DNA of 64,000 nucleotides from an uncultured Microbacteriaceae bacterium (GCA_947487835.1 CANKXX010000002.1:310001-374000), one strand, 5' to 3'. Counted from the first letter of the stretch, positions 23,964-35,540 are shown. The notes: generated from the letters alone by a model not told the origin. Made by a program: numbers and translations.

Positions 23964-24455
23964 GTGACCGAACGGCAGATCCGACTCTTCGGAGATCCCG
24001 TGCTGAAGACCGTCTCCGCCCCGATCGGGACGATCGACGACGGCATCCGCGGCCTCGTCGAGGACCTGCTCGACAGCGTGCGCCCCGAGGGCCGCGCCGG
24101 GGTGGCGGCCGCACAGATCGGCGTGAACCTCCGGGCCTTCAGCTACAACGTGGGGGACGCGTTCGGCTACCTCCTCAACCCGGAGCTCGTCGAGCTGCGC
24201 GGCGAGCCCGAGCTCGTGGATGAGGGCTGTCTGTCCGTTCCCGGCCTGTGGTTCCCGACCCTGCGCCACCCGGAGGCGACCATCCGGGGCATGGACCTGG
24301 ACGGCAACACGGTCGAGCTCACGGGCACCGGTGTGCTCGCGCAGGCGTTCCAGCACGAGACCGACCACCTGAACGGCATGCTGTACCTCGACCGGCTCGA
24401 CCGCGAGCGTCGCCGCGAGGCGATGAAGCAGGTCCGCGAGAGCACCTGGTTCTGA
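23964..24455 (+). CDS. def: Peptide deformylase
   Basis: 163 residues. It removes the formyl group from N-terminal fMet of new proteins. All three metal and catalytic motifs are present: GVAAAQIG (46-53), EGCLS (87-91, Cys ligand) and HETDH (131-135). GTG at 23964 is chosen because GAAGGAG lies eight bases upstream. The gene is followed four bases later by a GNAT gene, probably in one transcript. Confidence 0.97.
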   Translation: MTERQIRLFGDPVLKTVSAPIGTIDDGIRGLVEDLLDSVRPEGRAGVAAAQIGVNLRAFSYNVGDAFGYLLNPELVELRGEPELVDEGCLSVPGLWFPTLRHPEATIRGMDLDGNTVELTGTGVLAQAFQHETDHLNGMLYLDRLDRERRREAMKQVRESTWF

Positions 24456-24459
24456 TCGG

Positions 24460-25047
24460 GTGACCCCCGTCGACCTCGCGAGCCCGCGCCTGCTGCTGCG
24501 CGCGCCGGACGAGTCGCCCATCGACGCGATCGCCGCTGCCTGCGCGGACCCGGCCATCGCCCGGTACACGGTCGTGCCCTCCCCGTACCGGCGTTCCGAC
24601 GCGGAGGGCTTCGTCCGGGATCACGTGCCGACGGCCTGGAACGGGGGCAGCGGCTGCGTGTGGGCCATCCGTCCCGCCGCGGAGCCGGATGCGCTGCTCG
24701 GCATGATCGGGCTCGAGAGCATTTCGGACGGCTCGGCCGAGCTCGGCTTCTGGCTCGCGCCGGCCGCTCGTGGGAACGGCTACGTCGACGAGGCGCTGGC
24801 GGCGGTGCTCGACTTCGGCTTCCTCCCCGAGGGCCTCAACCTGCAGCGCGTCCAGTGGCGGGCCGTGCCGGGCAACCTGCCGTCGGCCCGCATCGCCCGC
24901 CGCGCGGGTTTCTCCTACGAGGGGCTGTCGCGGCTCGGCGGCGTGCACCGCGGCACTCGCGTCGACCTCTGGGTCGCCGGCCTTCTCGCGACGGACCCCC
25001 GCGAGCCGCGCGACGAGGGCTGGCCCCCGAACTCCTTGGCCCCCTGA
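24460..25047 (+). CDS. GNAT-family N-acetyltransferase (RimJ/RimL-like)
   Basis: 195 residues from GTG. The RimJ/RimL-type pattern is visible: LASPRLLLRAPDESPIDAI at the start, SAELGFWLAPAARGNGYVDEALAAVLDFGF (acetyl-CoA binding, R/Q-x-x-G-x-G/A variant ARGNGY), VQWRAVPGNLPSARIARRAGFSYEGLSRLG at the end. The substrate is unknown; relatives acetylate ribosomal protein N-termini, amino acids or antibiotics. It sits directly after def, which may hint at N-terminal protein modification, but this is only context. Confidence 0.88.
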   Translation: MTPVDLASPRLLLRAPDESPIDAIAAACADPAIARYTVVPSPYRRSDAEGFVRDHVPTAWNGGSGCVWAIRPAAEPDALLGMIGLESISDGSAELGFWLAPAARGNGYVDEALAAVLDFGFLPEGLNLQRVQWRAVPGNLPSARIARRAGFSYEGLSRLGGVHRGTRVDLWVAGLLATDPREPRDEGWPPNSLAP

Positions 25048-25071
25048 CCGCCCACGGTCCCACAGCCCCCA

Positions 25072-25155
25072 CGGTCCCTGAGCACAACACGGTCCCTGAG
25101 CCCGTCGAAGGGACGCGCCCAACACACCCCTGAGCACAACACGAAGGGAACGCGC
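25072..25155. repeat. Dispersed palindromic repeat, one full and two partial copies
   Basis: GGTCCCTGAGCCCGTCGAAG begins a full copy at 25091. Flanking partial copies (from 25072 and 25128) share CCTGAGCACAACAC, in which the TGTCGAAG half is altered. The cluster lies between the convergent GNAT and hydrolase genes, as at several other sites of this repeat. Confidence 0.7.
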
Positions 25156-25192
25156 CCGGATCCCGCGACCCGGGCACTCCCCCTCGCCACCG

Positions 25193-26020
25193 CTACGAGC
25201 TCTGCAGCCACTCCAGCAGATCGGCGTTGATGGTCTCCGCCTGGGTCGTCGGCATGCCGTGCGGGAAGCCGGGGTAGGTCTTCAGCGTGCCGTTCGGCAG
25301 CAGCTCCGCCGACAGCGGCCCGGAGTCGGCGTACGGCACGACCTGGTCGTCGTCGCCGTGCATGACGAGCGTGGGGACGGTGACCTTCTTCAGGTCCTCG
25401 GTGAAGTCGGTCTGCGAGAAGGCGACCACGCCGTCGTAGTGCGCCTTGGCGCCGCCCATCATGCCCTGGCGCCACCAGTTCGCGATGATCGCCTCGGACG
25501 CCTCGACGCCGGGGCGGTTGAAGCCGTAGAACGGACCGGACGGCAGCGCGCGGTAGAACTCGGACCGGTTTGCGGCGAGCTGTGCCTGGATGTCGTCGAA
25601 CACGCTCTTCGGCATGCCGCCGGGGTTGCCCTCCGTCTGCACCATGATCGGCGGCACGGCGCTGATCAGCACGGCACGCGCGACGCGCTCCTCGCCGTGC
25701 TGCGCGATGTAGTGCACGACCTCACCGCCGCCGGTGGAGTGGCCGACGTGGATGGCGTCGCGGAGGTCGAGGTGCTCGGTCAGGGCCGCGAGGTCCGCGG
25801 CGTAGTGGTCCATGTCGTGGCCGTCGCTCGTCTGACTGGAGCGGCCGTGACCGCGGCGGTCGTGCGCGATGACGCGGTACCCCTTGCTCAGGAAGAACAG
25901 CATCTGCGCGTCCCAGTCGTCCGCCGAGAGTGGCCAGCCGTGGCTGAACACGATCGGCTGACCCGATCCCCAGTCCTTGTAGAAGATCTCCGTGCCGTCG
26001 GCCGTCGTGATGGTGCCCAT
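25193..26020 (-). CDS. Alpha/beta hydrolase, non-haem chloroperoxidase/esterase type
   Basis: 275 residues, the usual length of the cofactor-free haloperoxidase/esterase group. Motifs: [18 protein letters not shown] (oxyanion HGW), HDRRGHGRS, the nucleophile elbow [12 protein letters not shown] with the catalytic Ser, acid in [10 protein letters not shown], and the His in [11 protein letters not shown]. The ATG at 26020 has GGGGAGG four bases upstream. Enzymes of this group hydrolyse esters and can form peracids; the natural substrate cannot be read from sequence. No signal peptide. Confidence 0.93.
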   Translation of the reverse strand: MGTITTADGTEIFYKDWGSGQPIVFSHGWPLSADDWDAQMLFFLSKGYRVIAHDRRGHGRSSQTSDGHDMDHYAADLAALTEHLDLRDAIHVGHSTGGGEVVHYIAQHGEERVARAVLISAVPPIMVQTEGNPGGMPKSVFDDIQAQLAANRSEFYRALPSGPFYGFNRPGVEASEAIIANWWRQGMMGGAKAHYDGVVAFSQTDFTEDLKKVTVPTLVMHGDDDQVVPYADSGPLSAELLPNGTLKTYPGFPHGMPTTQAETINADLLEWLQSS

Positions 26021-26173
26021 GGTGCCTCCCCGTTTCTCGAAGTGGGTGGTGCAGTCGCCTGATTCTCCACCCGGAGAAGGAACGACCGCACGCCTTTTTC
26101 GGCGAACCGTGGGCGAACGGAGGTGGACCACCGCCGGGGCCCGAGCACCGACGGAGCCGGGCCTCTGTGGGGG

Positions 26174-28000
26174 CTAGACCACCATCGAGGAGCCGGAGGT
26201 CGCCGGCGCCGAGTCGTACATGGCGTCGATGACCGGCGAGAAGTCCTTCAGGATGACGTTCCGCTTGATGGTGAGCTTCGGCGTCAGGTGCCCGCTCGCC
26301 TCGGTGAGCTCCGTCGGGAGGATCTGGAAGCGGCGGATCGACTCGGCCCGCGACACGAGGGCGTTCGCCGTGTCGATCGAGCGCTGCACCTCGCCGCGCA
26401 CGACCTCGTTCTGGGCGGCGTCGGCCAGCGTCATGTGCTCGTCGAGCCCGTTGTTCTTCAGCCAGACCGGCAGCATCTCGGAGTCGAGGGTGACGAGGGC
26501 CGCGATGTAGGGGCGCCGATCGCCGACGACGACCACCTGGCCGACGATGGGGTTCGCCCGGATCGGGTCCTCCAGCGGCGCGGGGGCGACGTTCTTGCCG
26601 CCGGCCGTGACGATGATCTCCTTCTTGCGCCCGGTGATGGCGAGGTAGCCGTCCTCGTCCATGGTGCCGATGTCGCCCGTGAGGAACCACTCGCCGTCCA
26701 TGACCTCCGCGGTCGCCGACTCGTTGTTCCAGTAGCCCGCGAACACGTTGTTACCGCGCACCTGGATCTCGCCGTCCTCGGCGATCCGCACCGAGACGCC
26801 GGGCAGGGCCGGGCCGGTCGTGCCGATCTTGAACTTCGACGGGCGGCCGACGGACACGGGAGCGGTCGTCTCGGTGAGCCCGTAGCCCTCCAGGATGGTG
26901 ATGCCGAGGCTGCGGAAGAAGTGGCCGAGGCGTAGTCCGAGGGGGGCGGAACCCGACACGGCGAAGGACACGTTGCCGCCCATGGCGGCACGGAGCTTGC
27001 TGTAGACGAGCCGGTCGAACAGGGCGAACTGCAGCTTGAGGGCCAGCGGCACCTTTCCGGCGTCGACCGCCTTCGAGTGCGCGATGGCCACGTCGGCCGC
27101 GCGGCGGAAGATCTTCCCGCGGCCCGCCGCCTCCGCCTTCTGCTCGGCGGAGTTGTAGACCTTCTCGAAGACGCGGGGCACGGCGAGCAGGAAGCTGGGC
27201 TTGAACGACCCGAGGGACGGCAGCAGCTGCTTCGTGTCCGGCTGGTGGCCCACCCGCACGCCGCCGTGCACGCAGAGCACGGCGATGAACCGGGCGAAGA
27301 TGTGCGCCATCGGGATGAAGAGCAGGGTGGACCCGCCGGGACGCACGACCTCGTTGATGGCGACGGCGGCGTTCCTGCTCAGCTCGACGAAGTTCGAGTG
27401 GGTGAGGATGCAGCCCTTCGGCCGCCCCGTCGTGCCGGACGTGTAGATGAGGGTCGCGAGGTCGGAGCCCTTGGCGAGCACGCGCCGGCGCTCGACCTCG
27501 TCGTCCGCCACGTCGACGCCCGCCGCGGCGAGCTTGTCGAGGTCGCCGAGGTCGATCTGCCAGACCTGGTTCACCAGCGGCAGGTCGGCCCGCACCTCGT
27601 CGAAGCGCAGGAAGTGGTCGGGGGTCTCGACGATGATGGCGACGGCACCGGAGTCGGTGAGGTTCCACTGCACCTGGGTCGGCGACGAGGTCTCGTAGAC
27701 CGGCACGAGCACCGCGCCCGCGAACCAGGCGGCGAAGTCGACGAGGGTCCACTCGAAGCGGGTCTTGCACATCAGGCCGATCTTGTCGCCCGGCTCGATG
27801 CCCGCGGCGATGAAGCCCTTGGCGAGCGCGCGCACGCGGGTGAGGAAGTCGGCCGCGGTGACCTCCTGCCAGCCGCCGCCCGCCGTGGGCAGGGAGAACA
27901 GCGCGAGATCGGGCGTCTCGGCAACGCGCTCGATCAGCAGATCCGTCGCATTCGCGTCCGGATCCGGGGTGACAACGGGCGCGGCATCGTACTGCTTCAC
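26174..28000 (-). CDS. Long-chain fatty acid-CoA ligase (FadD15-like AMP-forming)
   Basis: 608 residues. It activates fatty acids to acyl-CoA through acyl-AMP. Signature motifs: YTSGTTGRPKGCILTH (P-loop, A3), GYGLTETTAPVSVG (A5), TGDIGTMDEDGYLAITGRKKEIIVTAGGKNVAP (A7-A8) and a C-terminal lysine region LTPKLTIKRNVIL. GTG at 28000 is chosen for GAAGGAG five bases upstream. A TAGAGT hexamer on the minus strand at 28042-28037 could be the -10; it would exclude the in-frame ATG at 28036. The gene is divergent from glucokinase. Confidence 0.95.
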   Translation of the reverse strand: MKQYDAAPVVTPDPDANATDLLIERVAETPDLALFSLPTAGGGWQEVTAADFLTRVRALAKGFIAAGIEPGDKIGLMCKTRFEWTLVDFAAWFAGAVLVPVYETSSPTQVQWNLTDSGAVAIIVETPDHFLRFDEVRADLPLVNQVWQIDLGDLDKLAAAGVDVADDEVERRRVLAKGSDLATLIYTSGTTGRPKGCILTHSNFVELSRNAAVAINEVVRPGGSTLLFIPMAHIFARFIAVLCVHGGVRVGHQPDTKQLLPSLGSFKPSFLLAVPRVFEKVYNSAEQKAEAAGRGKIFRRAADVAIAHSKAVDAGKVPLALKLQFALFDRLVYSKLRAAMGGNVSFAVSGSAPLGLRLGHFFRSLGITILEGYGLTETTAPVSVGRPSKFKIGTTGPALPGVSVRIAEDGEIQVRGNNVFAGYWNNESATAEVMDGEWFLTGDIGTMDEDGYLAITGRKKEIIVTAGGKNVAPAPLEDPIRANPIVGQVVVVGDRRPYIAALVTLDSEMLPVWLKNNGLDEHMTLADAAQNEVVRGEVQRSIDTANALVSRAESIRRFQILPTELTEASGHLTPKLTIKRNVILKDFSPVIDAMYDSAPATSGSSMVV

Positions 28001-28134
28001 GGCAACTCCTTCGGTACCGATGGGGGGCTGATCCATACTCTAGCCTGTAGAGGCGGCGGCTCCCGAGGGGCCGCTGTGCCGGTGGAAGCCCCAATTGATG
28101 GTGCCGACGCCCCCTTTTTCCCAGGACGAAAGAA

Positions 28135-29109
28135 GTGCCCGCAGTGCAGTCAGTAGGTATCGATATCGGCGGCACGAAGATCGCGGGCGCGGTCGTCGAC
28201 GAGCTCGGCACGATCATCGCCGAGGACCGCCGGCCCACCCCGGCCGGACGACCCGACGACATCGTCGACGCCGTCGTCTCGATGGTCGAGGGTCTCACGG
28301 CGGGCCGCGAGGTGAACGGCGTCGGCGTGGCCGCCGCCGGCTTCATCGACGCCGCGCAGTCCACCGTCTACTACGCACCCAACATCAACTGGCGCAACGA
28401 GCCCTTCCGAGAGAAGCTCGAGGCCCGCATTCCGCTGCCGATCATCGTGGAGAACGACGCCAACGCCGCCGGCTGGGCCGAATTCCGCTACGGCGCCGGG
28501 CGCCTGGTCAGCGACATGGTGATGCTCACCATCGGCACGGGCGTCGGCGGCGCGATCGTGGCGAACGACCGGCTGTTCCGCGGCGGATTCGGCGCCGGCG
28601 CCGAGCTCGGCCACATGCGCGTCGTGCCCGACGGCCTCCCGTGCGGCTGCGGCGCGCGCGGCTGCATCGAGCAGTACGGATCCGGCCGCGCGTTGCTGCG
28701 CATGGCCAACGAGCTCGCGGATGCGGGCGGCCCGCACGGCGGCGCCCTGGCCGAGGTGCGTAGCCGCACCGGTGCGCTCACCGGCGTCGACGTCAGCGAG
28801 CTGATCGGTGCCGGGGACCCGGGCGCCCTGGGCGCGCTGCGCACGCTCGGCACGTGGCTGGGCGCCGCGAGCGCGAGCCTCGGCGCGGTGCTCGACCCGC
28901 AGATGTTCGTCTTCGGCGGGGGAGTGGCGCAGGCCGGGGACCTGCTGCTCGACCCGATCCGCGAGGCCTACCTCGCCCACCTGCCGGCGCGCGGCTTCCA
29001 CCCGGAGCCCGAGTTCCGCATCGCGGAGCTCGTGAACGACGCCGGCGTGGTCGGCGCGGCCGACCTCGCGCGCCTCCGCGCCGACGTGCTGACGGACGAC
29101 CGCCGGTAA
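28135..29109 (+). CDS. ROK-family glucokinase
   Basis: 324 residues. It phosphorylates glucose with ATP and may also serve regulatory roles, as ROK kinases do in actinobacteria. Motifs: SVGIDIGGTKIAGAVVD (phosphate 1), NDANAAGWAEFRYG (catalytic Asp in END), TIGTGVGGAIV, and the ROK zinc motif GLPCGCGARGCIEQYGSG. GTG at 28135 is preceded by a purine-rich GAAAGAA; a second GTG at 28144 is possible. There is no N-terminal helix-turn-helix, so it is a kinase rather than a ROK repressor. It lies 33 bp before the acyltransferase gene. Confidence 0.92.
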   Translation: MPAVQSVGIDIGGTKIAGAVVDELGTIIAEDRRPTPAGRPDDIVDAVVSMVEGLTAGREVNGVGVAAAGFIDAAQSTVYYAPNINWRNEPFREKLEARIPLPIIVENDANAAGWAEFRYGAGRLVSDMVMLTIGTGVGGAIVANDRLFRGGFGAGAELGHMRVVPDGLPCGCGARGCIEQYGSGRALLRMANELADAGGPHGGALAEVRSRTGALTGVDVSELIGAGDPGALGALRTLGTWLGAASASLGAVLDPQMFVFGGGVAQAGDLLLDPIREAYLAHLPARGFHPEPEFRIAELVNDAGVVGAADLARLRADVLTDDRR

Positions 29110-29142
29110 GCTGGTCCGAACCCCGAGGAAGGCCCGTACGCC

Positions 29143-29832
29143 ATGTTCTACTGGTTCATGAAGAACCTCATCGCCGGGCCGCTGCTGAAGAGCACCTTCC
29201 GGCCGTGGGTGACGGGGTCGCACAACATCCCGAAGACCGGCGCGGTCATCCTGGCGAGCAATCACCTCTCGTTCATCGACTCGGTGTTCCTGCCGCTCGT
29301 GATCGACCGCAACGTCGCGTTCCTGGCGAAGAGCGAGTACTTCACGGGCAAGGGCCTCAAGGGCTGGGCCACCAAGATGTTCTTCAAGGCGACGGGCATG
29401 CTGCCCATCGACCGGTCCGGCGGCAAGGCCTCGGAGGCGTCGCTGAACACCGGGCTGAAGCGCCTCGCGACCGGCGACGTGCTCGGCATCTACCCCGAGG
29501 GCACCCGCAGCCCGGACGGCAAGATGTACCGCGGCCGCACCGGCGTCGCCCGCATGATCCTCGAGGGCCACGTGCCCGTCGTGCCGGTGGCCATGATCGA
29601 CACGGAGAAGGTCATGCCGATCGGCACCCGCATCCCCAAGGTCCGCCGGATTGGTGTGATCATCGGCGAGCCGTTAGATTTCAGTAGGTTCGAGGGCCTC
29701 GAGGGTGACCGCTTCATCCTGCGGTCCATCACGGATGAGATCATGTACGAGTTGCAGAAGCTGAGCGGCCAGGAATACGTGGACGTGTATGCGACTTCGG
29801 TCAAGGAGAAGCGCGCGAGCGTGTCGCGCTGA
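29143..29832 (+). CDS. 1-acyl-sn-glycerol-3-phosphate acyltransferase (PlsC type)
   Basis: 229 residues. It transfers an acyl chain in phospholipid synthesis. The HX4D motif is NHLSFID (His41, Asp46); the second conserved block is IYPEGTRSPDGKMYRGRTG. The ATG at 29143 follows GAGGAAGG. A TAAGCT hexamer in the glucokinase stop region (29107-29112) is a possible own -10. In actinobacteria a PlsC gene often precedes the class II DAHP synthase gene, as here. Confidence 0.93.
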   Translation: MFYWFMKNLIAGPLLKSTFRPWVTGSHNIPKTGAVILASNHLSFIDSVFLPLVIDRNVAFLAKSEYFTGKGLKGWATKMFFKATGMLPIDRSGGKASEASLNTGLKRLATGDVLGIYPEGTRSPDGKMYRGRTGVARMILEGHVPVVPVAMIDTEKVMPIGTRIPKVRRIGVIIGEPLDFSRFEGLEGDRFILRSITDEIMYELQKLSGQEYVDVYATSVKEKRASVSR

Positions 29833-29856
29833 CCCGGCCCTCGGTCTCGAGCCGGG
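29833..29856 (+). terminator. Hairpin between plsC-type gene and DAHP synthase
   Basis: CCCGGC and GCCGGG form a 6-bp stem with a 12-base loop immediately after the acyltransferase stop. It is weak and has no U-run; it could be a terminator or an incidental GC stem. Confidence 0.25.
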
Positions 29857-29907
29857 GGGAAGAGCCCCAGCATCCGTCGCACGAACTCAGAAACGCAGGA
29901 CACCAGC

Positions 29908-31278
29908 GTGACAATCACCTCTGAACCCGTCGTTCTCGCCGAGCCCTCGGTCCTCTCGGGCCTGGACAACTGGCGCACGCTCGAGGTCAAGCAGCAGCCG
30001 GTCTGGCCCGACCCCGAGGCCGTCAGCGCCGCGTCGGCCGAGATCGCGACCCTGCCGCCGCTCGTGTTCGCCGGCGAGGTCGACATGCTCCGCGAGCGGC
30101 TCGCCCGGGCCGCGGCCGGCAACGCCTTCCTCCTGCAGGGCGGCGACTGCGCCGAGACCTTCGCGGGTGCGACCGCCGACGCCATCCGCAACCGGGTCAA
30201 GACGATCCTGCAGATGGCCGTCGTCCTCACCTACGGCGCCTCGATGCCCGTGATCAAGATGGGCCGCATGGCCGGCCAGTTCGCGAAGCCCCGGTCGAGC
30301 GAGACCGAGACCCGCGGCGAGCTCACGCTGCCCGCCTACCGCGGCGACATCGTGAACGGCTACGACTTCACGCCGCAGTCCCGCACCGCCGACCCCTCTC
30401 GCCTGGTGAAGGGGTACCACACCGCGGCCTCGACGCTGAACCTCATCCGCGCCTTCACGCAGGGTGGCTTCGCCGACCTGCGCCAGGTGCACGACTGGAA
30501 CAAGGGCTTCACCGCGAACCCGGCGAACCAGCGCTACGAGCAGCTGGCCCGCGAGATCGACCGCGCCATCAAGTTCATGGAGGCGGCGGGCGCCGACTTC
30601 GACGAGCTGAAGCGCGTCGAGTTCTACGTCGCCCACGAGGGCCTGCTCATGGACTACGAGCGCCCCATGACGCGCATCGACTCCCGCACCGGCACGCCGT
30701 ACAACACGTCGGCGCACTTCATCTGGATCGGTGAGCGCACCCGCGAGCTCGACGGCGCCCACGTCGACTTCCTCTCCCGCGTGCGCAACCCGATCGGCGT
30801 GAAGCTCGGCCCCACCACGACGCCGGACGACATGCTCGCCCTCATCGACAAGCTCGACCCCGAGCGCGAGCCCGGCCGCCTCACCTTCATCACGCGCATG
30901 GGCGCGGGCAAGGTGCGCGACGCGCTGCCCCCGCTGCTCGAGGCGGTCAAGGCGAGCGACGCGCTCCCGCTCTGGGTCACCGATCCGATGCACGGCAACG
31001 GCCTCACGACGCCGACGGGCTACAAGACCCGTCGCTTCGATGACGTCGTCGACGAGGTCAAGGGCTTCTTCGAGGCGCACCGCGCCGTCGGCACGTTCCC
31101 GGGCGGCATCCACATCGAGCTGACCGGCGACGACGTGACCGAGTGCCTCGGTGGCTCGGAGCACATCGACGAGGCCGCGCTCGCGACCCGGTACGAGTCG
31201 CTCTGCGACCCGCGCCTCAACCACACGCAGTCGCTCGAGCTCGCCTTCCTGGTGGCGGAGGAGCTCGGCGCCCGCTGA
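29908..31278 (+). CDS. 3-deoxy-7-phosphoheptulonate synthase, class II
   Basis: 456 residues. It is the first enzyme of the shikimate pathway (PEP plus erythrose 4-phosphate). Class II (AroA-II) features: LLQGGDCAETFAGATADAIRNRVKTILQMAVVLTYGASMPVIKMGRMAGQFAKPRSS in pieces, KGYHTAASTLNLIRAFTQGGFADL, VSDPMHGN-like WVTDPMHGNGL, and GGIHIELTGDDVTECLGG. GTG at 29908 has AGGA upstream. The mycobacterial homologue (AroG) binds chorismate mutase and is feedback-regulated; that regulation is not readable here. It is convergent with the kinase gene. Confidence 0.97.
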   Translation: MTITSEPVVLAEPSVLSGLDNWRTLEVKQQPVWPDPEAVSAASAEIATLPPLVFAGEVDMLRERLARAAAGNAFLLQGGDCAETFAGATADAIRNRVKTILQMAVVLTYGASMPVIKMGRMAGQFAKPRSSETETRGELTLPAYRGDIVNGYDFTPQSRTADPSRLVKGYHTAASTLNLIRAFTQGGFADLRQVHDWNKGFTANPANQRYEQLAREIDRAIKFMEAAGADFDELKRVEFYVAHEGLLMDYERPMTRIDSRTGTPYNTSAHFIWIGERTRELDGAHVDFLSRVRNPIGVKLGPTTTPDDMLALIDKLDPEREPGRLTFITRMGAGKVRDALPPLLEAVKASDALPLWVTDPMHGNGLTTPTGYKTRRFDDVVDEVKGFFEAHRAVGTFPGGIHIELTGDDVTECLGGSEHIDEAALATRYESLCDPRLNHTQSLELAFLVAEELGAR

Positions 31279-31335
31279 CCTGCGACGCACACGGGCCGTC
31301 GCGGATTGTTCTGCGCTGGGACCGGTCGCTTCCAC

Positions 31336-31410
31336 GGTCGCTGAGCTTGTCGAAGCGACGCTCCGTACTTCCGTGAGTCGGCGGTCGTCCCCCCGACGGG
31401 CTCAGGGACC
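31336..31410. repeat. Dispersed palindromic repeat, diverged inverted pair
   Basis: GGTCGCTGAGCTTGTCGAAG starts at 31336 and CCGACGGGCTCAGGGACC ends at 31410. These are inverted arms of the same repeat seen at 911-980. They lie between the convergent DAHP synthase and PASTA-kinase genes. Confidence 0.65.
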
Positions 31411-31452
31411 GCGTCTTACACGACGCCCGTACCTAGTAGCGGAGCGCCCGGG

Positions 31453-33588
<2,136 letters not shown>

Positions 33589-33594
33589 GCCTCA

Positions 33595-33600
33595 AGTCTA
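33595..33600 (-). promoter_or_regulatory. Candidate -10 for leaderless PASTA kinase transcript
   Basis: On the minus strand TAGACT, then six bases (TGAGGC), then the kinase GTG at 33588. This is the same TANNNT-N6-start spacing as csrA. The spacer TGAGGC could act as a weak ribosome site if transcription started further up. Confidence 0.45.
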
Positions 33601-33648
33601 AGGAAGGGGTGCTCCGGCACCGGTTCGAAACACCGCACCGCCGTGTTC

Positions 33649-34932
33649 CTAGGAGAGCTCGTCGAGCCACGCCCAGGCCGAGGTCTCCCACTTCGCGTAC
33701 GCGTCGGGGTAGGCCGAGATCTGCACCGCCTGCGCCGCCTGCGTGACCGTCATCGACTTCCAGTTCGGGATGTCGAGGAGGCCGCGGGTGAGGCCGGCGT
33801 TGGGGTTGCGGGGGCCGCCGAAGAAGGTGCGCACCGCCCAGGCGGGGTCGAGGAGCCGGTCGCGCGATCCCCAGCCCATGCTCGGGCGCTGCTGGAACAG
33901 GCCGAGCGAGTCGCGGTCGCCGAAGTCGATGTTGCGCAGCGTCGACTCCTGCGCGGCGGCGGCCAGAGCGATGACGATGCCGTAGTCGCTCACGCCGAGC
34001 TCGCGACCGATCGACACGATGGTCGACGCGTTGCGGCGCATCTCGTTCGTCATGCTGACGACGCCGGTCCTCGTCGGGGTGGAGACGGCGGTGGGGCCGG
34101 GGATGGTGAGGGTGCGTCCCGCGTAGATGATGCTCGACCAGTTGAGGCCGTTGGCGTTCAGGATGTCCTGCACGGTCACGCCGAAGCGGGTCGCGACGCT
34201 GGTCAGCGTGTCCCCGCTCTTGATCGTGTACGCGCCGCCGGGCGCCGCGGCCGGTGCGGGCTGGGGCGCGCTGGCGATGGGCGTGACGAAGGAGGCCGGG
34301 GCGAGCCCGGGCACGACGAGGGACTGCCCGGGGTAGATGACGCTGGCGGAGCCGAGGTCGTTCGCCGCGAGCATGGCGGAGACGCTGACGCCGTGCTTGC
34401 CCGCGATCGACGTCACGGTCTCGCCGGCGGCGACCGTGTGCCGACCGGATCCGGTCGAGGCGGGCGACACGCCGCTGGGGGCGGCGGCGGGAGCGGCCGA
34501 GGCGCCGGTGCCGAGCGTCAGCACCTGGCCCGGGAAGATCACGGAGCGCCAGCCGAGCCCGTTCTGAGCGAGCACGGACGCGGTGGAGAGGCCGAAGCGG
34601 CCGGCGATGCTGCTGACCGTGTCGCCGGCGGCGACGCGGTACTCCTGCGGCGCGGCGGCGGCGGTCACGGCGGACGGGGCGACGGTCGGGCGCGGGGCGG
34701 CCTTGGGCTTCGCGTTGACGGGGCCGACGCGGGGCTTGCTCGGCTTCTTCAGCGTGTCGGCCTCGGCCGGGGCGGTGGCTCCGACGCTGAGAGCGAGAGA
34801 ACCCGCGAGGATCACCGGCATGGTGGCGAAGATCTTGGCGCGCCTGCTCCTGGCCTTGCCGTCCGCAGTCCGGCGTCCGACCCGCTCCTCGCGATGCTGG
34901 TCGTCTCCGTTGCGTGAATTGCTGTCCGTCAT
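33649..34932 (-). CDS. Secreted triple-LysM cell-wall protein with lytic transglycosylase-like C-terminus
   Basis: 427 residues. ATG at 34932 with GAGGAA three bases upstream. A long basic N-region precedes a signal helix (ATMPVILAGSLALSVGATAPAEA). Three LysM peptidoglycan-binding repeats follow (YRVAAGDTVSSIAGRFGLS, HTVAAGETVTSIAGKHGVS, YTIKSGDTLTSVATRFGVT), joined by Ala/Pro linkers. The C-terminal ~140 residues (ALAAAAQESTLRNIDFGDRDSLGLFQQRPSMGWGS, then LTRGLLDIPNWKSMTVTQAAQAVQISAYPDAYAKWE) contain a Glu in AQES and QRP pattern like actinobacterial lysozyme/transglycosylase-type hydrolases. A role in remodelling the wall near the kinase-regulated machinery is plausible. Confidence 0.88.
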   Translation of the reverse strand: MTDSNSRNGDDQHREERVGRRTADGKARSRRAKIFATMPVILAGSLALSVGATAPAEADTLKKPSKPRVGPVNAKPKAAPRPTVAPSAVTAAAAPQEYRVAAGDTVSSIAGRFGLSTASVLAQNGLGWRSVIFPGQVLTLGTGASAAPAAAPSGVSPASTGSGRHTVAAGETVTSIAGKHGVSVSAMLAANDLGSASVIYPGQSLVVPGLAPASFVTPIASAPQPAPAAAPGGAYTIKSGDTLTSVATRFGVTVQDILNANGLNWSSIIYAGRTLTIPGPTAVSTPTRTGVVSMTNEMRRNASTIVSIGRELGVSDYGIVIALAAAAQESTLRNIDFGDRDSLGLFQQRPSMGWGSRDRLLDPAWAVRTFFGGPRNPNAGLTRGLLDIPNWKSMTVTQAAQAVQISAYPDAYAKWETSAWAWLDELS

Positions 34933-35195
34933 GGCTTCCTCGTCTACTCCCCGGCCAGTGGATACGGCTGGTCCACGTTAACACGATTGTTGTAAAGAGT
35001 GACGGCTGTTTCTGCTGTGACGAAAGAGAATGGATGGCCGACATCGCCTGCTTCGGGCGTCGCGGGGGAGCCGGGCCGGCGCGCAGGGGGAAGCGCAGGG
35101 GGAAGCGCCGGGGAAGCGCGGGCGGGAGCGCAGCGCGCGTGCGGGTGGCCCCCGGCGGTATTGGGTGGTGCGCCGAGGCGTGGCAGTCTTGGACG

Positions 35196-35540
35196 GTGAC
35201 CGATCTCTATCCCGAGCGCGAGTGGCTGACCATCCCCGATCTCGTCGACATCCTTGGCGTCAGCGTCGGCCGCGTGCGCCGGCTCCTCGAGGACAGGCAC
35301 CTGCTCGGTGTCCGCATCGGCGGAGTGCTCAAGGTGCCCGCCGACTTCCTGCGCGACGGACTCCCGCTCAGCGAGCTGCGGGGGACCCTCGTGCTCCTCT
35401 CGGACAACGGCTTCACGGACGACGAGGCAATGCGCTGGATGCTGCAGCCGGACGACATGCTCGGCATCGCGCCGATCGACGCGCTGCGCGCCGGTCGCAA
35501 GGCCGAGGTGCGCCGCGTCGCCCAGGCACTCGCCTTCTAA
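35196..35540 (+). CDS. Rv2175c-like DNA-binding protein
   Basis: 114 residues from GTG at 35196. An N-terminal winged-helix/excisionase-like motif (WLTIPDLVDILGVSVGRVRRLLEDRHLLGVRIGGVLKVPADFL) is followed by the family C-terminus (LSDNGFTDDEAMRWMLQPDDMLGIAPIDALRAGRKAEVRRVAQALAF). In M. tuberculosis Rv2175c binds DNA and is phosphorylated by PknL; a PASTA kinase lies 1.6 kb away here. A CAGTCT hexamer six bases before the GTG is a weak match to the leaderless -10 layout. The ~260 bp before it hold no other gene. Confidence 0.88.
   Translation: MTDLYPEREWLTIPDLVDILGVSVGRVRRLLEDRHLLGVRIGGVLKVPADFLRDGLPLSELRGTLVLLSDNGFTDDEAMRWMLQPDDMLGIAPIDALRAGRKAEVRRVAQALAF

Noticed and set aside
28001-28036. 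Longer acyl-CoA synthetase form from ATG 28036
   Set aside because: Lacks a ribosome site and abuts the candidate -10; GTG 28000 has an ideal GAAGGAG site.
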